A DNA stretch of 64,000 bases, taken from contig CANMSA010000021.1 of the NCBI GenBank assembly GCA_947500385.1, positions 1 to 64,000 on the forward strand, read 5' to 3'. The DNA comes from an uncultured Flavobacteriaceae bacterium (GTDB taxonomy: Bacteria; Bacteroidota; Bacteroidia; Flavobacteriales; Flavobacteriaceae). The notes beneath the pieces were generated by a model. The model was not told where the DNA came from. It did no database searches and saw nothing but the letters and a program-made list of their open reading frames with translations. Numbering within the stretch: the first letter of the stretch is position 1; every line of letters starts with the position of its first letter. Below, one piece after another: positions 54,470 through 64,000 of the stretch. The translations under genes were made by a program, and so were the position numbers.

Positions 54470-55807
54470 TTATCCGTGTAGCACAAAATCTCGCATTAAA
54501 ACAAACGCGCCCGCGCCCGCAACAAAACCTACAAGGGCCAACCATGCGATTTTTTTGAGATACCAGAAGAAATCGATTTTTTCCATTCCCATGGCCACCA
54601 CACCCGCTGCCGAGCCTATAATGAGCATACTGCCACCGGTTCCTGCAGAATAGGCAATGAAGTGCCATAAGGGATCGTCCAAGCTTTGCGCGAACATTCC
54701 CATACTTGCCGCAACCAAGGGTACATTATCGATTACCGCAGAACCGACACCGAACAGCATGACCACAATATCGGTATTGGGAATCGCCTCGTTCAGACTT
54801 TCCGCATAGTGAAAGAGCATTCCCAAGGATTCCAAGGCCGCCACCGCCAACAATATTCCCAAAAAGAATAAGATGCTTGGCAATTCTATTTTTGATAATG
54901 AACTGTGTACCGGACTATGATGGCCTACCGTGTCATCCCCTTCACCCTCTACATTCGAAATACTAAATTTAGAGCTGCTATATATTTCGGCGAAGGTCGC
55001 CACTACAGCCAAGGACAACATCATCCCTACATAGGGCGGTAAGTGCGTCACTGTTTTGAAAAAGGGTACAAAAACAATGGCACCCAATCCCAAATAGAGC
55101 ATTAGAGATCCATGCTTGGATTTTGGAGCTTCCAACTCATCAATATCACTGTCGATGTTACCTTGAAATGCTTTAAACCGGCTCGCCAAAGCCACCGGAA
55201 CAACCATACAAACTATAGACGGTACCAATACATGCAACACCAATTGCAGGGCGGAAACCTTGTTTGCAATCCATAACATGGTCGTGGTAACGTCGCCGAT
55301 AGGGGACCATGCACCACCTGCATTCGCCGCCACAATAATGATTCCTGCAAACCACAACCGTGTCTCACGGTCCTTGATTACCTTTTGTAAGATGGTAATC
55401 AGTACAATGGTCGCCGTAAGATTATCGATAATCGCCGATAGAATAAAGGCCAAAATGGAAAAAAGCCATAACAATTTTCGTTTGCTCCTAGTACGTATGA
55501 ACCCTTTAATAGTTGCAAAACCATCGAAGTAATCAATGATCTCCACAATGGTCATAGCCCCTAGCAGGAATACCAAAATCTCTGCGGTCTTCCCCAAGTG
55601 ATGGAGTAATATCTCGTCTATATGGGTGGGTTCCAATTCTCGGAGTTCTGCGTTTACCTCAAACACATCCATATGCGTAAGCGCAATAACGGCCCATAAA
55701 ATAGCCATCATGGCCAAGGCGGGTATCAACTTGTCGATTTTCAGATTGTGTTCTAGGGTGATCGCGAGATAGCCCGCTAAAAAGACGATAATAATAATGG
55801 TCTCCAT
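54470..55807 (-). CDS. nhaD: Sodium/proton antiporter NhaD
   Basis: 445 residues with about 12 membrane helices. NhaD/ArsB-type hallmarks: LSAIIDNLTATIVLI, NAGGAWSPIGDVTTTMLWI, DNVPLVAASMGMFAQ and SAGTGGSMLIIGSAAGVVAM. Exchanges Na+ for H+, fitting a marine habitat. 13 bp after the dehydrogenase stop. Confidence 0.95.
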   Translation of the reverse strand: METIIIIVFLAGYLAITLEHNLKIDKLIPALAMMAILWAVIALTHMDVFEVNAELRELEPTHIDEILLHHLGKTAEILVFLLGAMTIVEIIDYFDGFATIKGFIRTRSKRKLLWLFSILAFILSAIIDNLTATIVLITILQKVIKDRETRLWFAGIIIVAANAGGAWSPIGDVTTTMLWIANKVSALQLVLHVLVPSIVCMVVPVALASRFKAFQGNIDSDIDELEAPKSKHGSLMLYLGLGAIVFVPFFKTVTHLPPYVGMMLSLAVVATFAEIYSSSKFSISNVEGEGDDTVGHHSPVHSSLSKIELPSILFFLGILLAVAALESLGMLFHYAESLNEAIPNTDIVVMLFGVGSAVIDNVPLVAASMGMFAQSLDDPLWHFIAYSAGTGGSMLIIGSAAGVVAMGMEKIDFFWYLKKIAWLALVGFVAGAGAFVLMRDFVLHG

Positions 55808-55819
55808 CTTAGGTTGGTT

Positions 55820-57061
55820 TTAAATTAATTGTTTCAATGCAATTTCGAATCCTGTTTCGCAGATACCGGTCTTCGATTGATTTTGCTTAAAGATATTCAA
55901 AATTGCCTTTCGAATGGTATCTGAGGTATCTTTAAATATCAACTCGTCGTCAATACCTACTCGTTGCTCCATAAAATAGGCAAAAACGCGCGCCATACCG
56001 CAGTTACTGATAAAATCTGGCAAGAGGCTAACGCGGCCGTCGGTATACTCCATGATCGGGCCAAAAAATATTTCTTTGTCTGCAAATGGTACATTGGCGC
56101 CGGACGAAATTACCTCCAGTCCGGTATCGATCATCTTGGTTATCTGCTCTTTGGCAACCAGTCTGGAAGCCGCACAAGGCATAAAAATCTCGGTAGGCAA
56201 GGTCCAGATGCGGTCATTGATCTCTTCAAACGGGATCATCATATCGGGATCGGCCATTAAGCTATTGCCTTTTTTATTAAGGAAAAACGACTGGATCTCT
56301 TCAAAGGAAAATCCTTCTTCTTTGATCACACCGCCTGCACGATCGATAATCCCAACAACCTTGGCGCCCATTTGGGCCAAATAATAGGCCGCAGCGGAGC
56401 CTACGTTCCCAAACCCTTGGATCACTGCTCGTTTTCCGACCACATTACCTCCATAAATATCATAATAGTGGCGTACCGCTTCGGCCACACCGTAGCCGGT
56501 AATCATATCGGCGACCGTATATTTACGACCCGTATCAGGGGAATACTTTCCGCTCTCCAAAGCTTTGATAACTCCCAACCGCAGCTGCCCTATCCGGTTG
56601 ATCTTATCGGCTTCTGTCGGCTTGAAATGCCCGTTAAAAACACCCTCCTGCGGGTGCCAAACGCCCGCATCCTCCGTGATGGGAATCACCTCGTTTATCT
56701 CATCTACGTTCAGGTCGCCACCGGTGCCATAGTAGCTTTTTAGCAAAGGGGCCACCGCCCGATACCATCGGTCTAAAACCCCCTTTTTTCGAGGGTCGTT
56801 CGGGTTGAAGTTGATACCCGATTTCGCACCTCCTATCGGCGGTCCAGAAACGGTGAATTTCACTTCCATCGTCTTTGCCAAGGATAGTACTTCGTTCATA
56901 TCAAGACCTTCCCTCATACGTGTACCACCGCCGGCTGCACCGCCTCGAAGCGAATTAATGACGGTCCACCCCTCAGCCTCTGTTTCCGCATCTTTCCAAT
57001 TAAAAACGATTTCGGGCTGTTTGGCTTCGTATGCCTTTAGTAATTCTTTCATTGCATTCAA
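55820..57061 (-). CDS. Glu/Leu/Phe/Val dehydrogenase
   Basis: 413 residues (start 57061, or Met4 at 57052). Catalytic Lys in SGPPIGGAKSGINFNP, GTGGDLNVDEINEVIP, dinucleotide fold VIQGFGNVGSAAAYYLAQMG. The group acts on glutamate or a branched amino acid. Upstream of nhaD in the same transcript and divergent from the acyl-CoA dehydrogenase. Confidence 0.93.
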   Translation of the reverse strand: MNAMKELLKAYEAKQPEIVFNWKDAETEAEGWTVINSLRGGAAGGGTRMREGLDMNEVLSLAKTMEVKFTVSGPPIGGAKSGINFNPNDPRKKGVLDRWYRAVAPLLKSYYGTGGDLNVDEINEVIPITEDAGVWHPQEGVFNGHFKPTEADKINRIGQLRLGVIKALESGKYSPDTGRKYTVADMITGYGVAEAVRHYYDIYGGNVVGKRAVIQGFGNVGSAAAYYLAQMGAKVVGIIDRAGGVIKEEGFSFEEIQSFFLNKKGNSLMADPDMMIPFEEINDRIWTLPTEIFMPCAASRLVAKEQITKMIDTGLEVISSGANVPFADKEIFFGPIMEYTDGRVSLLPDFISNCGMARVFAYFMEQRVGIDDELIFKDTSDTIRKAILNIFKQNQSKTGICETGFEIALKQLI

Positions 57062-57298
57062 TTTAAAATAAAATTATGTGACCTTGTTCTTTGTTCATAC
57101 ACTATTAAAAACTTTTGCTATCCCCCGTAGGGGTTACTGCTGATCCATAATTTTGGCGTTTAAATCTTTTTACAAAAATTCGAAGTCAACAAATATAAAA
57201 ATTTGAAGCGGTATAGCACCTTTTTACACATTCTTAAAACCCAAAACTTTATCCAATAAATCATCCACTCTCTTAGCCGTTATTTTCTATCATAATTT

Positions 57299-57306
57299 TA
57301 TCTTTG
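57299..57306 (+). promoter_or_regulatory. Putative -7 element (TATCTTTG)
   Basis: TATCTTTG fits TAnnTTTG and ends 27 bases before the ATG of the acyl-CoA dehydrogenase. No -33 TTTG at the normal distance. Confidence 0.45.
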
Positions 57307-57333
57307 CAAAAAGACTGATTAAACTACTTTACT

Positions 57334-58476
57334 ATGGATTTTTCATTATCAGAGGAACATCAAATGATCCAACAAGCGGCGAGGGATTTCGCTCAAAATG
57401 AATTATTGCCCGGAGTCATCGAACGAGATGACGAACAACGGTTTCCCGCCGAACAAATCAAAAAACTTGGAGAACTCGGGTTTCTAGGAATGATGGTAGA
57501 CCCCAAGTACAATGGTAGTGGTATGGACACGATGTCTTACGTAATCGCGATGGAGGAACTTTCCAAAGTTGATGCGTCGGCTTCAGTGGTCGTTTCCGTC
57601 AACAATTCATTGGTGTGCTATGGCCTCGAAACCTATGGCACCGAAGAACAAAAACAAAAATACTTGACAAAATTGGCCTCTGGAGAGGTCATCGGTGCTT
57701 TTTGTCTTTCGGAACCCGAGGCGGGAAGCGACGCAACCTCTCAAAAAACTACCGCAATTGACAAAGGCGACCATTACGTCTTAAACGGTACCAAAAACTG
57801 GATCACCAATGGCAGTTCGGCCGAAGTATACCTTGTGATCGCTCAAACCGACAAGGAAAAAGGGCATAAAGGTATCAATGCCCTGATCGTTGAAAAAGGA
57901 ATGCCCGGATTTGAAATTGGGCCTAAAGAAAATAAGCTGGGCATTCGAGGAAGCGACACGCATTCCCTCAATTTTAATGATGTTATAGTACCGAAAGAAA
58001 ATCGTATTGGCGAAGATGGGTTCGGTTTTAAATTCGCAATGAAAACCCTAGCCGGCGGTAGAATCGGCATTGCCGCTCAAGCATTGGGCATCGCCGCCGG
58101 GGCATATGAACTGGCACTTAAATATTCCAAAGAACGCAAAGCGTTCGGCACTGAAATCGGCAATCACCAAGCCATTGCCTTTAAGTTGGCAGACATGCAT
58201 ACCCAAATTACCGCGGCCCGACATATGGTGTATAAAGCGGCATGGGACAAAGATAACGGACAAAATTACGATCTCTCTGGCGCCATGGCAAAGTTATACG
58301 CCTCCGAAGTGGCGATGGAGACCGCTGTCGAAGCAGTGCAAGTGCATGGGGGAAACGGGTTTGTGAAAGACTATCATGTGGAACGTTTGATGCGCGATGC
58401 CAAAATTACCCAGATTTACGAGGGCACCTCCGAGATACAAAAAATCGTTATCTCGAGAAGTATTCTGAAGAGCTAA
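57334..58476 (+). CDS. Acyl-CoA dehydrogenase
   Basis: 380 residues, standard length. Segments: CLSEPEAGSDATSQKT (FAD/substrate), YVLNGTKNWITNGSSAEVY, FGTEIGNHQAIAFKLADM, and the catalytic Glu in ITQIYEGTSEIQKIVISRS. Probably short-chain (butyryl-CoA) type from overall pattern. Monocistronic; a hairpin follows. Confidence 0.94.
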   Translation: MDFSLSEEHQMIQQAARDFAQNELLPGVIERDDEQRFPAEQIKKLGELGFLGMMVDPKYNGSGMDTMSYVIAMEELSKVDASASVVVSVNNSLVCYGLETYGTEEQKQKYLTKLASGEVIGAFCLSEPEAGSDATSQKTTAIDKGDHYVLNGTKNWITNGSSAEVYLVIAQTDKEKGHKGINALIVEKGMPGFEIGPKENKLGIRGSDTHSLNFNDVIVPKENRIGEDGFGFKFAMKTLAGGRIGIAAQALGIAAGAYELALKYSKERKAFGTEIGNHQAIAFKLADMHTQITAARHMVYKAAWDKDNGQNYDLSGAMAKLYASEVAMETAVEAVQVHGGNGFVKDYHVERLMRDAKITQIYEGTSEIQKIVISRSILKS

Positions 58477-58566
58477 AAGGTGCTTTGCAGGTATCAAAGC
58501 TCCCCAATACCCGTCAAAAAGCAGCCCTATTTTTGACCGGTTTAAATTACAATTCACGAAAATTAC

Positions 58567-58597
58567 AAACTACCCCCTTTTTTTAAGGGGGTAGTTT
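58567..58597 (+). terminator. Hairpin after acyl-CoA dehydrogenase
   Basis: aaactacccccttt...ttaagggggtagttt: a stem of about 13 pairs with a short AT loop, 90 bases after the stop. T-run is short (ttatt), so it may be a weak terminator or mRNA 3' stabiliser. Confidence 0.7.
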
Positions 58598-58768
58598 ATT
58601 CAAAACGTCCAAATACACTCTCACACCCACTAGAAAATTATTTTCCGGGGCAAAAAATGCCCAAGAATCTCATATACCCCTTCAAATTTAGGCGTTGATC
58701 TTTTTTCAGAGGTCATTTTATGAGAATCACAAATTAGCCTGCCCAAAAATCCATATTTGCACATTTTC

Positions 58769-58798
58769 CAAGGTTTTATTTGAAACCTTGATTTTTTT
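58769..58798 (+). terminator. Hairpin plus T-run in gltB leader
   Basis: CAAGGTTT-tatttg-AAACCTTG, eight pairs, followed by ATTTTTTT. It is 71 bases upstream of the gltB ATG, a position that fits a second terminator or an attenuator of gltB. Confidence 0.75.
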
Positions 58799-58868
58799 CA
58801 TCGATTTGACCCAAAACACTGATTATAATTCACACAAAACCATATTTTTGAGGAAATACCATAATATT

Positions 58869-61800
58869 ATGACGTTGAAGAAGCAAGGGTTGTACCTACC
58901 GGAATTTGAGCATGACAACTGTGGAGCTGGGTTCATTTGTAGCCTTAAGGGTAAGAAATCGAATGATATCATTCATAAGGCGCTAGAGATTCTTGACAAA
59001 CTGGAACACCGTGGGGCGGTCAGTGCAGATGGAAAGACCGGTGACGGGGCCGGAATTCTCATCGACATTCCACACGACTTCTTCCAAGACGAATGTAATT
59101 TTGACTTGCCGGAGCCCGGCCAGTATGCCGTTAGCAATGTGTTCCTGCCCCAGAAAGAAAACCAACGTGATTTCTGTACCGCTATTTTTGAAGAGAACAT
59201 AAAAAAGCAGGGGCTTCAATTACTTGGTTGGCGCGATGTTCCGGTAAACCGTTCTATCCCAGGCCAAATTGCCATGGAAACCGAACCGTTCGTAAAACAG
59301 CTTTTTATAGCCAAAGAGCATGCTGCCCAAGATGAATTCGATTTTAACCTTAAAATGTTCATTGCCAGAAAGGTCACCGAACATGCCATATTCGCTTCAA
59401 AACTTTCGGAGAGCAAGTTTTTTTATGTTCCGAGCCTTTCAACCAAAATCATCATCTTTAAAGGCTTGTTGATGCCGAAAGACATTAGCCTCTATTACAA
59501 AGACCTGATGGACCCCAGAGTAGTTACGCGCCTATCTCTGGTACACCAACGCTTTTCAACCAATACCTTTCCTACCTGGGACCTCGCCCAGCCATTTCGT
59601 TATATGTGCCATAACGGGGAAATTAATACCCTTCGAGGCAATGTGAGCCGTATGCGGTCGCGAGAGGAATTGCTGCAAAGTGATTGGTTCGGTGATGAAA
59701 TAAAGAATATTCTCCCCATCATATTACCCGGAAAATCAGATTCGGCCACGATGGATATGGTCGTGGAGCTTTTGTTGATGACCGGACGCTCCCTTCCTGA
59801 GGTCATGATGATCTTGGTACCGGAAGCGTGGGAAAAAAATACCGAAATGTCCGAGGCGAAAAGAGCTTTCTATGAATACCATTCCTGCATGATGGAACCG
59901 TGGGACGGCCCTGCTTCCATTCCCTTTACCGATGGGAACTACATTGGTGCGGTATTGGATAGAAATGGTCTGCGCCCCTCGCGATATTCAGTTACCAAAG
60001 ATGGGTATGTAATCATGTCATCGGAAACCGGAGTAGTAGATATCGCCCCTGAGAATGTTGAGCTTCATGGTCGTCTAGAGCCAGGGAAAATGTTTCTGGT
60101 GAATATGCAAGAAGGCCGTATCGTGAACGATGAGGAAATCAAAGAAGATATCGCCAAGCGTTATCCCTATAAAAAATGGCTCGATAAGAACTTGGTGCAC
60201 CTTGCCAATATTCCTTATAACGACTGCCCTTTATTTTTGGGTGAGTCATCCTTGGAAAAAAGGAAATCGGTCTTTGGTTATACCATAGAGGACCTAAACA
60301 CGATCATCTTGCCGATGAGCAAGACGGCCAAAGAACCGATAGGATCTATGGGGTCCGATACGCCGATTGCCGTGTTGTCCGAAAGGCCCCAGCTGATATA
60401 CAACTATTTCAAGCAACTTTTCGCACAGGTAACCAACCCGCCCCTCGATGGTATCCGTGAAGAATTGATAACCGATATTAGCCTCACTTTGGGCAGCGAT
60501 CAAAACGTTTTCGATTTCAGTGAACTGCATTGTAGAAAGCTAAAAATACAGAACCCCGTTATCTCCAAAGAGGATTTGGACAAGATCAAGAACTACGACG
60601 CAAGCCCAGATTACCGCGTAACGTCTATCCCGATGCTGTATGAAATTGAAAGCGGATATAACGGCCTCGAAGATGCTCTACAACACATTTTGGAGCAGGC
60701 GGTCAAAGAAATCGACCTTGGCACTAATATCATTATTCTATCCGACCGGAATGTCAACGAAAAAATGGCCCCTATCCCGGCTTTGCTAGCCTGTTCTTTC
60801 GTAAATAGCGGATTACAGCGACTCGGAAAACGTTCCAAACTAAGTGTTATTATCGAGTCCGCAGAACCCAGAGAGGTACATCATTTCGCACTGTTGTTCG
60901 GGTTTGGCGCCAGTGCCATCAACCCGTATTTGGTAAACGAAATAATCGCCGAGCAAATCGAGGAACAAGCCATAACGGAGTTCACTTTCGATGCGGCCAT
61001 CAAAAATTATAACAAAGCTATTGGGAAGGGTATTCTTAAAGTCATGAACAAAATAGGCATCTCGACCTTGAACTCCTATCGCGGCTCCCAACTTTTCGAA
61101 TGTATCGGTATCAATACCACGGTAGTAAGCAAATACTTCCCCAATACCCCCACGCGCATACAGGGTATCGGCCTCTACCAGATTGAAAAGGAAATCGCCA
61201 AGCGGCATGCGAAGGCCTTTACCAAGAAAACCGTGGCCGCAGACTTGGACCTTGAGATGGGCGGCGAATACCGTTGGCGCAGGGATGGGGAAAAACATAT
61301 GTTCAACCCGCTTTCCATAGCAAAACTTCAAAAAGCGGTACGTAACAACGAGCCCAACACCTATAAAGAGTTTGCCGAAATGGTAAACAAACAATCCAAA
61401 AGTCTAATGACCATTCGCGGGTTGTTCGAATTCTCGAACTATGACCCCATTCCTATTGAAGAAGTAGAACCATGGACCGAAATTGTAAAACGTTTCAAGA
61501 CCGGAGCCATGTCGTATGGCTCCATTAGTAAGGAGGCCCATGAAAACCTTGCCATTGCCATGAACCGTATTGGCGGTAAAAGCAACTCGGGCGAAGGCGG
61601 GGAAGATTCGCAGCGGTTTTATAAGAACGCAACAGGAGATTGGCGCAATAGTGCTATCAAACAAGTGGCCTCGGGACGGTTTGGTGTCACTTCCGATTAC
61701 TTGACCAACGCGCAGGAGATACAAATTAAGATGGCCCAAGGAGCAAAACCGGGCGAAGGCGGGCAACTTCCCGGCCCTAAGGTGAATCCTGCCATTGCAA

Positions 61801-63377
61801 AAACCAGGAACTCTACCCCCTATGTAGGGTTGATCTCCCCTCCGCCACATCACGACATCTATTCCATTGAAGATTTGTCACAATTGATTTTTGATCTTAA
61901 ATCTGCCAACAGGGAAGCCCGTGTAAACGTAAAACTGGTTTCCGAGGTTGGGGTAGGTACGGTAGCAGCCGGAGTTTCAAAAGCCAAAGCAGATGTAATC
62001 CTCATCTCCGGTTTTGACGGCGGTACGGGCGCGTCTCCCTTGACTTCCTTAAAGCATGCCGGACTTCCTTGGGAACTGGGTATTGCGGAAGCGCAGCAAA
62101 CCCTGGTCATGAACGATTTGCGAAACCGGATCGTATTGGAATGCGATGGGCAATTAAAGACCGGACGTGATGTCGCCATTGCTTGTTTACTTGGTGCCGA
62201 GGAATTTGGCTTTGCCACTGCCCCCTTGGTTGCTTCCGGTTGCATAATGATGCGGGTATGCCATTTAAACACATGTCCTGTGGGGATCGCAACGCAAAAT
62301 CCTGAGTTGCGAAAAAAATTCGAAGGCAAGCCGGAACATGTCGTAAACTACATGTATTTCGTTGCCCAGGAATTGCGTGAAATTATGGCGCAGTTAGGGT
62401 TTAGAACCGTAGATGAAATGGTAGGGCAAGTGCAAAAGCTAGACCGCAACAAGGCCATAGACCACTATAAGTCTGCCGGTATCGACCTCACCCCCATTCT
62501 ACATCAAGTAGACGTACCATCTGGCACCAAACTATACAATACCCAAAAACAAGAACACGATATACACAAGTCAATCGAGTTCGAAATCATCGAAAAAGCG
62601 AACCCTTCCCTTTTTAGAAAGGAAAAACTATCCCTTGATTTCCCGATAGGAAATACCGATCGCGCCGTGGGTGCCATTATAAGCAATGAAATTTCGAAGG
62701 TATACGGGGCACAGGGACTCCCTATCAATACGCTACGAATCAATTTCACCGGGTCGGCGGGCCAGAGTTTTGGGGCCTTTGCAACACGGGGGCTTACGCT
62801 CACTGTAAACGGCAATACAAATGATTACCTAGGCAAAGGACTTTCTGGAGCGAAATTGGTTATCAAAGTACCGGACAAAAGCACGATCGTTCCCGAAGAT
62901 AATGTGATTACGGGGAACGTTACCCTGTACGGCGCCACGGCTGGTAGAGCCTATATCAACGGAAAAGCGGGAGAGCGTTTCTGTGTACGAAACTCGGGCG
63001 CCAAAACGGTGGTCGAAGGCATCGGAGACCATGGATGCGAATACATGACAGGAGGTGTCGCGGTCATTCTTGGAGAGGTCGGAAGAAATTTTGGTGCGGG
63101 TATGAGCGGTGGAATTGCTTATGTCTATGACAGAAATAAGACCTTTAAAGCCAAATGCGGCACTGAAGGACTCAACCTGCTGGCCGTGGAGGAGGACCAA
63201 GACATTCAACAATTGAAAGAATTGATCGAAAGTCACTATAACTATACGATGAGCCCTTTGGCGCAGCGTATACTTGAGGACTGGGATACTTGCTTGAAAG
63301 ACTTCGTAAAAGTCTTCCCAGAAGAATACCGCCAGGCGTTGATTCGTTTAGAAAATGAAAAATTACAAACTACATAA
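58869..63377 (+). CDS. gltB: Glutamate synthase large subunit
   Basis: 1502 residues from ATG 58869; the frame stays open upstream to 58695 across the hairpin and is spurious. A 17-residue propeptide ends at the nucleophile Cys18 (EHDNCGAGF). Glutaminase domain (1-400), central domain, synthase domain with [17 protein letters not shown] and [12 protein letters not shown], Fe-S cysteines ([16 protein letters not shown]) and the C-terminal glycine-rich GXGXG helix ([11 protein letters not shown]). Converts glutamine and 2-oxoglutarate to glutamate with the next gene. 8 bp gap to gltD. Confidence 0.96.
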   Translation: MTLKKQGLYLPEFEHDNCGAGFICSLKGKKSNDIIHKALEILDKLEHRGAVSADGKTGDGAGILIDIPHDFFQDECNFDLPEPGQYAVSNVFLPQKENQRDFCTAIFEENIKKQGLQLLGWRDVPVNRSIPGQIAMETEPFVKQLFIAKEHAAQDEFDFNLKMFIARKVTEHAIFASKLSESKFFYVPSLSTKIIIFKGLLMPKDISLYYKDLMDPRVVTRLSLVHQRFSTNTFPTWDLAQPFRYMCHNGEINTLRGNVSRMRSREELLQSDWFGDEIKNILPIILPGKSDSATMDMVVELLLMTGRSLPEVMMILVPEAWEKNTEMSEAKRAFYEYHSCMMEPWDGPASIPFTDGNYIGAVLDRNGLRPSRYSVTKDGYVIMSSETGVVDIAPENVELHGRLEPGKMFLVNMQEGRIVNDEEIKEDIAKRYPYKKWLDKNLVHLANIPYNDCPLFLGESSLEKRKSVFGYTIEDLNTIILPMSKTAKEPIGSMGSDTPIAVLSERPQLIYNYFKQLFAQVTNPPLDGIREELITDISLTLGSDQNVFDFSELHCRKLKIQNPVISKEDLDKIKNYDASPDYRVTSIPMLYEIESGYNGLEDALQHILEQAVKEIDLGTNIIILSDRNVNEKMAPIPALLACSFVNSGLQRLGKRSKLSVIIESAEPREVHHFALLFGFGASAINPYLVNEIIAEQIEEQAITEFTFDAAIKNYNKAIGKGILKVMNKIGISTLNSYRGSQLFECIGINTTVVSKYFPNTPTRIQGIGLYQIEKEIAKRHAKAFTKKTVAADLDLEMGGEYRWRRDGEKHMFNPLSIAKLQKAVRNNEPNTYKEFAEMVNKQSKSLMTIRGLFEFSNYDPIPIEEVEPWTEIVKRFKTGAMSYGSISKEAHENLAIAMNRIGGKSNSGEGGEDSQRFYKNATGDWRNSAIKQVASGRFGVTSDYLTNAQEIQIKMAQGAKPGEGGQLPGPKVNPAIAKTRNSTPYVGLISPPPHHDIYSIEDLSQLIFDLKSANREARVNVKLVSEVGVGTVAAGVSKAKADVILISGFDGGTGASPLTSLKHAGLPWELGIAEAQQTLVMNDLRNRIVLECDGQLKTGRDVAIACLLGAEEFGFATAPLVASGCIMMRVCHLNTCPVGIATQNPELRKKFEGKPEHVVNYMYFVAQELREIMAQLGFRTVDEMVGQVQKLDRNKAIDHYKSAGIDLTPILHQVDVPSGTKLYNTQKQEHDIHKSIEFEIIEKANPSLFRKEKLSLDFPIGNTDRAVGAIISNEISKVYGAQGLPINTLRINFTGSAGQSFGAFATRGLTLTVNGNTNDYLGKGLSGAKLVIKVPDKSTIVPEDNVITGNVTLYGATAGRAYINGKAGERFCVRNSGAKTVVEGIGDHGCEYMTGGVAVILGEVGRNFGAGMSGGIAYVYDRNKTFKAKCGTEGLNLLAVEEDQDIQQLKELIESHYNYTMSPLAQRILEDWDTCLKDFVKVFPEEYRQALIRLENEKLQTT

Positions 63378-63385
63378 ATCGAGAA

Positions 63386-64000
63386 ATGGGAAAGACAACT
63401 GGATTTTTGGAATTCGATAGAAAAATAGAGGCGTATACCCCTGTTGAAGAGCGCTTAAAACACTACAAAGAATTTACGGTTCCATTAGAGAGGAAAGAGT
63501 TAAAAGACCAAGGCGCAAGATGTATGGATTGTGGCATCCCCTTTTGTCATAGTGGATGCCCCTTGGGCAATCTGATTCCCGATTTCAATGATGCCGTGTA
63601 CCGGGGCAAATGGGAGAAGGCGGCGGCAATTTTGCATTCTACCAATAATTTTCCGGAGTTTACGGGACGTTTGTGCCCGGCACCTTGCGAAGAGGCCTGT
63701 GTCTTGGGTATCAATGAAGACCCCGTCTCTATTGAAAATATTGAAAAGAACATTGTGGAAACGGCCTTCAAGGAAGGGTGGGTACAAGCGACGCCGCCTG
63801 AAAAACGAACCGATAAAAAAATTGCGGTCATTGGTTCCGGACCGGCCGGTCTGGCAGCTGCACAACAACTAAATCGTGCGGGACATTCGGTCACGGTTTT
63901 TGAAAGGGATGAAAAACCGGGTGGATTGTTGCGCTACGGCATTCCTGATTTTAAAATGGAAAAACAGGTAATTGATCGGCGACTACAGATCTTGGAAGAA
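63386..64000 (+). CDS. gltD: Glutamate synthase small subunit (partial)
   Basis: First 205 codons; runs off the window. N-terminal Fe-S cysteines ([16 protein letters not shown] and [12 protein letters not shown]) and the FAD loop [16 protein letters not shown]. The beta subunit passes electrons from NAD(P)H to GltB. Confidence 0.95.
   Translation, partial: MGKTTGFLEFDRKIEAYTPVEERLKHYKEFTVPLERKELKDQGARCMDCGIPFCHSGCPLGNLIPDFNDAVYRGKWEKAAAILHSTNNFPEFTGRLCPAPCEEACVLGINEDPVSIENIEKNIVETAFKEGWVQATPPEKRTDKKIAVIGSGPAGLAAAQQLNRAGHSVTVFERDEKPGGLLRYGIPDFKMEKQVIDRRLQILEE

Noticed and set aside
58695-58868. 58-codon extension of gltB
   Set aside because: Crosses the leader hairpin and would move the propeptide away from Cys18 of the mature enzyme.

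Overview
The window looks like a chromosomal segment of a marine member of the Flavobacteriaceae (Bacteroidota). Supporting signs are two TonB-dependent receptors, one with a DUF4249 lipoprotein partner, a LytS/LytTR two-component pair, NhaD, a DUF4331 pair, a Lacal_2735-type small protein, a GH3-family protein, several TAnnTTTG-type -7 promoter elements and mostly A-rich ribosome binding regions. I see no transposase, integrase, CRISPR array or rRNA. The assignment is by gene content only; genus is not determined.

Layout. 1-270: a 110-bp tandem repeat running into tRNA-Val(GAC). 340-879: secreted DinB-like protein. 1039-8661 (+): a four-part extracytoplasmic redox module of the kind common in Planctomycetes (haem-c/DUF1549/LamG/DUF1553 lipoprotein, DUF1501 Tat substrate, NHL-repeat Tat substrate, DUF2231-haem-c-LRR membrane protein), with one AT-rich small membrane gene inserted. 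8726-10829 (-): lipoprotein, tiny membrane peptide, aldehyde dehydrogenase. 11006-25135: an envelope and stress island: YtxH/holin-like trio, DUF3124 lipoprotein, four paralogous AraC-type regulators, Dps with an MscS channel, a cyclase-like DUF2652 protein, a PA2169-type four-helix protein, a SRAP-fold protein that has lost its catalytic residues, DUF1328 and other very small membrane proteins, cardiolipin synthase and an M48-like protease. 25132-30516: GH3 protein, small lysine-rich protein, CotH-kinase protein, metallophosphatase, coiled-coil membrane protein.

30844-37463: two half-length DUF4331 proteins, a terminator, a TPR lipoprotein and a TonB-dependent receptor (+), facing an ECF sigma/anti-sigma pair (-). 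37573-40196 (-): ATP-dependent DNA ligase and its MBL-fold exonuclease. 40287-44669 (-): a tightly overlapping light-damage/photolyase operon (TIGR03643 protein, a photolyase-like protein with FAD domain first, flavin reductase, DUF2256 zinc-finger-like peptide, a DPRP-type photolyase, membrane protein). 45033-50095 (-): TonB receptor, DUF4249 lipoprotein, LytS-type kinase and LytTR regulator in one operon. 50281-50877: five ~119-bp tandem repeats in alternating A/B types, downstream of tRNA-Val(TAC). 51051-57061 (-): folC, tonB, exbD, exbB, nhaD, glutamate dehydrogenase. 57334-64000 (+): acyl-CoA dehydrogenase, two hairpins in a long leader, gltB and the start of gltD.

The most notable signals are the catalytically degenerate SRAP protein among four related AraC regulators, the domain-swapped photolyase in a translationally coupled operon, the redox module, the DUF4331 fold split over two genes, and tandem arrays on the 3' side of both tRNA-Val genes. 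All functional statements rest on reading motifs and gene order; no database search was possible.
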